From: Myxococcales bacterium
GTDB taxonomy: Bacteria > Myxococcota > Polyangia > Polyangiales > Polyangiaceae
Direction: 5' to 3'
DNA: 11,882 nucleotides
Assembly: GCA_003151595.1 (NCBI GenBank)
Contig: PLXW01000028.1
Location: forward strand, 38,080 to 49,961
The stretch's first letter is position 1. The number at the start of each line of letters is the position of its first letter. Of this stretch, positions 7,307-11,882 are shown piece by piece. The translations under genes were made by a program, and so were the position numbers. The notes under the pieces were generated by a model. It was not told where the DNA came from, ran no database searches, and saw only the letters and a program-made list of their open reading frames with translations.

Positions 7307-8409
7307 CGGGTGAGAGGCGCCGCCAGAGACTCGAACACTCGCGTATCCGATCGATCGCGCCGGTACTCGAGCCTCTGGATCATCGTCACGCGCCCGACCT
7401 GCTCGCGCGTCTCGATCGTGGCCGTCGCTTCGGCCAGACGCTGCTTCGTTCCCGTCGTGAAGCCGTTCGTGTCGGCGAGGTGCTCTCCGCGCAGCGTGCC
7501 CGCCAGCCATGGCAGCGCGCGCACGCGGAGGTACCCGGCGACTCCCCACCACGACACGCCGCCGCTCGCCGCGTCGCGGCCGTAGTCGGCGGTGCTGGCG
7601 AACGAGATGCGGTCGGTGAGGTCGTACGTCGCGTAGAAATCGAGCTCGTGGCGGAACGTCTGCGCAGGGTCGAAGAGCCGCGTCGGCGCCCGCTCGAGGC
7701 CACCCATGTAGTCGACGACGATCTCCGTCTTGTCCGACGGGTTCCACGTCACCGCCGCCGCGCCGGCGCGCATCCCGTTGCCGTCGAAGATGGTCGCGTC
7801 CCAGCCGTTCACCCAGAACGCCGACAGAGCGAGCGTGCGCAGCACCGGGTACGTGAGGCGCGCGCCTGCGTGGTACGAGGGCTCGGCGATCAAGTAGAGG
7901 AGCGAGCGCGAGTAGTTCCAGTTCGTGAGCGACTCGTTCTCTTCGAGCCCCACCGGCGTCCCGAACTTGCCGACGTCGAGCGTGAAGCCGCGCCCCACGG
8001 GGACGATCGCCGTGACGAACGCCTGCTCGACGTACGACATGCCGCGCGAGAAGTCGGGGTGGCTGGCCGACGCCGGATCGTAGTGAAGGTACGAGTTGGC
8101 CATGTCGCCGACGCCGACGTCGACGCGAAAGCCGACCACGTCCGGCTTGTGCGCGAGGGCCACGTGAACCAGGCCGATGGCCGGCGCGCCGGCGTGCATG
8201 TCGAAGGCGCGCAGCTGCGGCGCCCTCGACGCGGCGGCGCCGAGGTTCTCTTGAACGTAGAGATCGGCGAGGCCATGCACGTCGAGCGCGACGTCGTCAC
8301 GGATGCCGTCATAAGCGTCGGTGGCCGCACCCCCTCCGGCGTGGGCCGTCCGGCTCGCCGAGGCGAGCAGGGCGAAGGCGCAGAGCGCGGGGGCGTGCTT
8401 GAATCTCAT
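7267..8409 (-). CDS. BBP2-type outer-membrane beta-barrel porin
   Basis: The protein has 380 residues from the ATG at 8409, chosen because it opens directly onto a signal peptide: MRFKHAPALCAFALLASAS with likely cleavage after the AHA at 22-24. The mature part alternates polar and hydrophobic residues with many aromatic strand ends. It includes DVGKFGTPVGLEENES followed by TNWNYSRSLLYL and PSYHAGARLTYP, typical of the putative beta-barrel porin-2 (BBP2/OmpL-like) family. The final residue is Phe, the usual outer-membrane barrel end. Such proteins form diffusion pores; the solute is unknown. It converges on RR2 with a 40-base overlap and diverges from the histidine kinase, with a candidate sigma-54 promoter in front. 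No ribosome-binding site is evident before the ATG, and the predicted leader would be only about 9 bases. Confidence 0.88.
   Translation of the reverse strand: MRFKHAPALCAFALLASASRTAHAGGGAATDAYDGIRDDVALDVHGLADLYVQENLGAAASRAPQLRAFDMHAGAPAIGLVHVALAHKPDVVGFRVDVGVGDMANSYLHYDPASASHPDFSRGMSYVEQAFVTAIVPVGRGFTLDVGKFGTPVGLEENESLTNWNYSRSLLYLIAEPSYHAGARLTYPVLRTLALSAFWVNGWDATIFDGNGMRAGAAAVTWNPSDKTEIVVDYMGGLERAPTRLFDPAQTFRHELDFYATYDLTDRISFASTADYGRDAASGGVSWWGVAGYLRVRALPWLAGTLRGEHLADTNGFTTGTKQRLAEATATIETREQVGRVTMIQRLEYRRDRSDTRVFESLAAPLTRQDTVTAALIAAF
8353..8368. repeat. Perfect 16-bp dyad, possible activator site
   Basis: GCTCGCC-GA-GGCGAGC is a perfect 7-bp inverted repeat with a 2-base centre. It lies within the porin signal-peptide codons, about 95 bases upstream of the -24 element of the kinase promoter, which is a usual distance for an enhancer site of an NtrC-type activator. 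A related but shorter dyad (GCCGAG-CTC-CTCGGC, 5957-5971) lies about 92 bases before the RR2 promoter. Both are in GC-rich coding DNA where dyads arise by chance, so the assignment is weak. Confidence 0.25.
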
Positions 8410-8428
8410 TCGAGGGACGCCCGGGTTT

Positions 8429-8444
8429 TGCAAGTTGCCGGCCG
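8429..8444 (-). promoter_or_regulatory. Candidate sigma-54 promoter of the porin
   Basis: Read on the minus strand this is CGGCCG-GCAAC-TTGCA, with GG (complement of 8442-8443) and GC (complement of 8430-8431) 12 bases apart. It shares the GGCCG-N5-TTGCA form of the RR2 and kinase promoters and sits back to back with the latter. The predicted start near 8418 leaves only about 9 bases before the porin ATG, which is short and lowers confidence. Confidence 0.45.
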
Positions 8445-8453
8445 CGCCATGCT

Positions 8454-8469
8454 GGGCCGACGGCTTGCA
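8454..8469 (+). promoter_or_regulatory. Candidate sigma-54 promoter of the histidine kinase
   Basis: GGGCCG-ACGGC-TTGCA has GG at 8455-8456 and GC at 8467-8468, correctly spaced by 12. From the GG onward 16 of 18 bases equal the RR2 promoter, including the TTGCATTG end. The T expected before GG is G here. Transcription would start near 8480, about 21 bases before the kinase ATG. Confidence 0.7.
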
Positions 8470-8500
8470 TTGTCGACGGCTATGATTCGATGAGATCCCG

Positions 8501-9946
8501 ATGACGCCCCCTCCGCGCACCAAGAACGGCGAGCAAGGCCCCAGCCCCATTGGCCGCTTCTCGGTCATCGTATTGTTGAGCGCGTTCGTGCTCATCGCCA
8601 GTGGGTTCATCGCGTCGGCCATCTTCGGCGAAGTTCAGGCCTCGGCCATCGACGAGGAGGTCGCCGGGATCGAGAGCAACTCGCTCCCCAGCGTCGAGCA
8701 CCTCACGGCGGCGAGCACCGCGCTTCGCCAGCTCGAGATCGAGGCCGACCAGTACGTCGAGCAGTCGCCCGCCGATCGCGAGCACGAACGGCGGACGGCC
8801 TATTCCGCGCGACGCGATCTCGATCGCGAGCTGAGCTCGTACCTGACGACGCCGATGTATCCGGGCGAGCGGGCGCAGTACGACGAGGTCGATCACTCGC
8901 TGGTCGCGCTCGATCGCGCGCTCGCGGAGCTGTACGAGCTGGCCGCGCGCGATCAACCGCGGGCCCGCGCGTTCGCCGACGAGGAGCTTCGCGTCGCCGT
9001 TCAGGAGGCCGATCACGCGCTCCGAAATCTGACCGCGCGCAACGCCGGTGAGCTCCACAACGAGGTGACGCGGATCGCCGGCGTGCGCCATCGCACGATC
9101 CGGATCGCGCTCCTGCTCGACTCGGTGTGCGTGATCTTCTCCGTCGTGGCCGCCATCGTCGCCATCCGCGCGCTCCGCCGGCAGCGCGCCGTCGAGGTCG
9201 CGCACGAGCGGATGCTCGAGGGGCGCGCAAACGAGCTCGAGCTGTTCGCCAAGCGCGTCGCGCACGATCTGCTCAGTCCACTCTCGGCGCTCGCTTTCAC
9301 GCTGTCGTCGGTGCGACGAAACGTCGAGCGCGGCGACTCGATCGCCGATCCCCTGGCCCGCGCCAACGCCTGCTTGAGGCGCTCGCAGCGCCTCGTCGAC
9401 GGCATCCTCGACTTCGCGCGCGCCGGCACCACCCCCGCGCTCGCCGGCCACGCCGACCTGCGCGAGTCGATCGACGGCGTGCTCGACGAAGCGCGCTCGG
9501 ACGAGACCGCGCGCGTGGAGATCGTCACCGAGCCGTTCGACGACGTCGAGGTGGCGTGCTCCGTGGGCGTGCTCGCCAGCATCTTGTCGAACCTCGTCCG
9601 CAACGCCGTGAAGTACATGGGCGACCGCGGCGAGCGGCGCATCACCGTGCGCGTGACGTCGGACGAGACGCGCGTGCACGTCGAAGTGGAGGACACCGGT
9701 CCCGGCCTCGCTCCGGGTCTCGAGGGCCACGTCTTCGAGCCGTACGTTCGCGCGCCGGAGAACATCCAGCCGGGGCTCGGGCTCGGGCTCTCCACCGTGC
9801 GGCGCTTCGCCGAAGCGCATGGCGGGCGGGTCGGGGTTCACTCGTTCCCCGGCCGCGGATGCGTGTTCTGGTTCGAGCTCCCGCGCGTCGCCGGGCGCGC
9901 GTCGGTCGCTCCGCCGTCGGAGCGTCACCCGGTGATCCTTCAGTAA
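8501..9946 (+). CDS. Membrane-bound sensor histidine kinase
   Basis: The protein has 481 residues from the ATG at 8501. Two membrane helices (about 20-43 and 199-223) bracket an extracytoplasmic region of roughly 155 residues. That region is mostly charged and helical in appearance, like a four-helix-bundle sensor; no ligand is evident. The cytoplasmic part has HisKA with H255 in the H-box (VAHDLLSPL), then the ATPase domain: N-box NLVRNAVKYM (364-373), G1 DTGPGL (398-403), F-box VFEPYVR (411-417) and G2 GLGLGLS (425-431). Only about 30 residues lie between the second helix and H255, too few for a standard HAMP domain, so signal transfer must use a short helical linker. It is probably the partner of RR1, by proximity and a shared promoter type. 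A weak GAG is the only ribosome-binding candidate. Confidence 0.93.
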   Translation: MTPPPRTKNGEQGPSPIGRFSVIVLLSAFVLIASGFIASAIFGEVQASAIDEEVAGIESNSLPSVEHLTAASTALRQLEIEADQYVEQSPADREHERRTAYSARRDLDRELSSYLTTPMYPGERAQYDEVDHSLVALDRALAELYELAARDQPRARAFADEELRVAVQEADHALRNLTARNAGELHNEVTRIAGVRHRTIRIALLLDSVCVIFSVVAAIVAIRALRRQRAVEVAHERMLEGRANELELFAKRVAHDLLSPLSALAFTLSSVRRNVERGDSIADPLARANACLRRSQRLVDGILDFARAGTTPALAGHADLRESIDGVLDEARSDETARVEIVTEPFDDVEVACSVGVLASILSNLVRNAVKYMGDRGERRITVRVTSDETRVHVEVEDTGPGLAPGLEGHVFEPYVRAPENIQPGLGLGLSTVRRFAEAHGGRVGVHSFPGRGCVFWFELPRVAGRASVAPPSERHPVILQ

Positions 9947-9950
9947 CGTC

Positions 9951-9966
9951 GTTACCGAACGGTGAC
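9951..9966. terminator. Candidate hairpin between convergent kinase and peptidase genes
   Basis: GTTACCG-AA-CGGTGAC can pair over 7 bp with one G-T pair (closing loop 2-4 bases). It starts 5 bases after the kinase stop and is followed by a pyrimidine-rich stretch (CTCTCACTTCTTCTTC) that is not a true U-run. An overlapping 13-base palindrome, GTAACG-T-CGTTAC (9943-9955), includes the kinase stop. This is the only candidate in the 26-base convergent gap. Confidence 0.3.
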
Positions 9967-9972
9967 GATCTC

Positions 9973-11772
9973 TCACTTCTTCTTCGAGGCGATCCACCGA
10001 TCGATCACGGTCTCGAGCACGGGCATCGGCATCGCGCCGGCGTTGAGCACGGCCGTGTCGAACTCGGGGAGCTTGAAGCCGTCACCCAGCTCGGACTTCG
10101 CCTTCGCCGCCAGCCGCTCGATCGTCTTCTTCCCGACCATGTACCCGCACGCCTGGCCGGGCCACACGAAGTAGCGGTTGATCTCGATGTCGATGTCTTC
10201 CGGCGACGCGGCCGTGTGCGTCTGAAAGAACGCGACGGCCTGATCGCGCGACCACTTCTTGGCGTGAATGCCGGTATCGACCACCAGCCGCGACGCGCGG
10301 AAGATCTGCGCGGAGAGATAGCCGAGCTGATCGTACGGATCGTCTTCGAACCCGTTGGTCGCGGCGATCTGCTCGGCCCACAGCGCCCACCCTTCGTCGT
10401 ACGAGTTGAACGGCACGAGCTGCCGGAACATCGGCAGCTCCTTCACGTGCCGCGCGCTCATGATCTGCAGGTGATGCCCCGGCATCCCCTCGTGGTACGC
10501 GAGCGTGCGCATCTCGAACTTGATCTGCGGCACGGCGAGGTTCACCGCGAACACACCCGGTCGCGATTCGTCGAGCGGCGGCGGCTCGTAGTGACCGCCC
10601 GCGGCGCTGGCCTCCTGGAAGTCGGGGACGGGCTCGACCTTCATCGGCGTCTTGAAGGGCGTGGCGATGAACTTGTCGAGCTTGCCGGCGATGTCGTCGA
10701 GGATGGTCTGGTAGTCGGCGAGCATCTGCGCGCGCGCGTCTTTCGTCGCCGGGTAGTGGAAGCGCTCTTCCTTCTGGAGCGCGCGAATCGCGTCGGTGGG
10801 CGAGTCGCTCTCTGCGATCGGCGCGCCGCCGTTCACCTTCGCGAGGACCGCGCGCATCGCCCCTTCGAGCTTCGTCACCTCGGCGAGCCCCATGGCGTGC
10901 ACCGCGTCGGGCGAGAGATCCGACGCCGTCCCCTGGCGCAGGTAGTACGCGTAGCGCGCGTCCCCTCCGGGCTGATGCCAGAGGCCGTCGTCGGTCGCGG
11001 TCTTCTCCAGCTCGACGACCTCGGCGGTGTACCGCGCGTACGCCGGCTTCACGACGTCGTCGATCGCCTTGCTCGCCTGCGCGACGAGATCGAGCTTCGC
11101 GCCCTCGTCGAGATCCTTCACAAGCGCGAGCTTCTTCTTCACGTTGGCCACGAGCGGGTTCTCCGCGCTGGGGCGCGCCGCGAAGTCTTTCGTGTCGGCC
11201 TCGACGCGTTTCAGGACGAAGAGCGGCGGCACCACGCCGTGCGCCGCGTCGTCCTTCGCCGACACGACGATCTGATCGACCTTCGCTCCGAACGCCCGCA
11301 GCCGCGCCACGTAGTTTTCGGCGTCCTTCTTCGACTTCAGATCGTGCTGCTGGATCATGAACTGCGGAAACGCCGTGTGCTCGCCGTCCATCTGGTTGAT
11401 GAGGTACGGCCCGCCGTTCGTGTCCTTCTTCGACTCCTCGGTGAGAAACCAGTCCATCACGTCGTACGACGTCTGCTCCTCCGCGCTCATCGACGCGCGG
11501 TCGTAGCGATGGAGCGTCTCCAGCTGTTTGCCCACGAGCGCGAGGTGTTTCTTCAGCGAATCGGGCGAGGCGTCGTCGAGCTTGTCGTTCCGCCAGTCGA
11601 GCAGGTGAAGCGCGGTGCAGAGCTGCGGCGACTCCCACACCTGCTCGACGAGCGTGCGCAGATAGAAGTGATGAATGAACCAGGGCTTGCCGATCGCTTC
11701 AGGCACCACGAAGACCGCGGCAGCGAGGAGCGCGACGAGCGTTGCGCGTTTGATGATCGTTCGGCGCGACAT
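9973..11772 (-). CDS. DUF885 family metallopeptidase-like protein, membrane-anchored or exported
   Basis: The protein has 599 residues from the ATG at 11772; an in-frame TAA at 11784-11782 rules out a longer form. The N-terminus has Arg/Lys residues followed by a hydrophobic segment at about 10-27, either a signal peptide or an uncleaved anchor; no lipobox is seen. The DUF885 signature is clear: AYHEGMPGHHLQ with H427, E428 and H433/H434, followed by SYDEGWALWAEQ with E460 as a likely metal ligand. This fits a gluzincin-type zinc peptidase fold. Length is normal for the family, and the C-terminus keeps the YFVWPGQACGYMVGK stretch typical of it. It probably acts as a peptidase outside the cytoplasmic membrane; the substrate is unknown. 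It converges on the histidine kinase and shows no functional link to it. Confidence 0.92.
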   Translation of the reverse strand: MSRRTIIKRATLVALLAAAVFVVPEAIGKPWFIHHFYLRTLVEQVWESPQLCTALHLLDWRNDKLDDASPDSLKKHLALVGKQLETLHRYDRASMSAEEQTSYDVMDWFLTEESKKDTNGGPYLINQMDGEHTAFPQFMIQQHDLKSKKDAENYVARLRAFGAKVDQIVVSAKDDAAHGVVPPLFVLKRVEADTKDFAARPSAENPLVANVKKKLALVKDLDEGAKLDLVAQASKAIDDVVKPAYARYTAEVVELEKTATDDGLWHQPGGDARYAYYLRQGTASDLSPDAVHAMGLAEVTKLEGAMRAVLAKVNGGAPIAESDSPTDAIRALQKEERFHYPATKDARAQMLADYQTILDDIAGKLDKFIATPFKTPMKVEPVPDFQEASAAGGHYEPPPLDESRPGVFAVNLAVPQIKFEMRTLAYHEGMPGHHLQIMSARHVKELPMFRQLVPFNSYDEGWALWAEQIAATNGFEDDPYDQLGYLSAQIFRASRLVVDTGIHAKKWSRDQAVAFFQTHTAASPEDIDIEINRYFVWPGQACGYMVGKKTIERLAAKAKSELGDGFKLPEFDTAVLNAGAMPMPVLETVIDRWIASKKK

Positions 11773-11882
11773 GGGCGCACGTTACAGCGGCTGGTCTACG
11801 GGCTGTCCCTAATCTCGTCGGCCTCGTCGGCGGAGAACGTAGGCCCGGGCACGCCGCGGGCCGGGACCCGAGTGCAGGCGGC

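Noticed and set aside
8482..8493. Three-codon leader frame (ATG ATT CGA TGA) before the kinase
   Set aside because: Too short, no ribosome-binding site and no attenuator structure around it.
8480..9997. Minus-strand open frame of 505 codons opposite the histidine kinase
   Set aside because: Arg/Glu/Asp-rich shadow of the kinase with no recognisable motif; the plus strand has a complete, motif-bearing kinase.
11796..11882. Minus-strand partial frame ending in TAG at 11796, 28 codons, as the end of an upstream gene
   Set aside because: Too short to judge. The other minus frames are also open over most of this stretch, and the repeated ADEADE comes from a 9-base tandem repeat (11814-11831). 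It could be real, but nothing visible supports it.

Overview
The window is a GC-rich bacterial chromosome segment with dense, closely packed genes. The codon bias, the NtrC-type regulators acting with sigma-54, the Gram-negative porin and the DUF885 peptidase suggest a Myxococcota-like (former deltaproteobacterial) organism. That placement is inference from gene content and composition, not from a marker gene. No rRNA, tRNA, CRISPR array, insertion sequence or other mobile element is visible, and no gene-free stretch exceeds 300 bases.

Layout. (1) 1-1372, minus strand: two SPFH/band-7 membrane genes overlapping by ATGA; the downstream one runs off the window. (2) 1451-4593, plus strand: a probable operon of a short-chain dehydrogenase/reductase, a membrane-anchored J-domain protein and an MFS transporter that starts on the J gene's stop codon (GTGA). 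(3) 4661-9946: a signalling module. It holds a complete NtrC-family response regulator (here RR1), a second tandem response regulator that looks like a degenerate copy (RR2), a convergent BBP2-type outer-membrane porin, and a membrane histidine kinase transcribed divergently from the porin. (4) 9973-11772, minus strand: a DUF885 metallopeptidase-like protein with an N-terminal membrane anchor or signal.

The signalling module is the most interesting part. RR1 has every feature of a sigma-54 activator: phosphoacceptor Asp, Walker A and B, the GAFTGA loop and a Fis-type HTH. RR2 keeps an intact receiver domain. However, it has lost the GAFTGA loop, the Walker B glutamate, the sensor I Asn, one Arg finger, the sensor II Arg and the whole DNA-binding domain. 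It should therefore be unable to activate sigma-54. Three sigma-54-type -24/-12 promoters of the form GGCCG-N5-TTGCA lie in front of RR2, the kinase and (opposite strand) the porin; those of RR2 and the kinase match at 16 of 18 bases. The simplest reading is a circuit in which the kinase activates RR1, RR1 turns on the porin, the kinase and RR2, and RR2 feeds back, for example by competing for phosphate or poisoning RR1 oligomers. This is inference.

A perfect 9+9 bp inverted repeat lies between the RR2 promoter and the RR2 start codon. Its right arm covers the RR2 ribosome-binding site and its left arm ends about where the sigma-54 transcript should start. RR2 may therefore be translated only from its own promoter and not from RR1 read-through mRNA.
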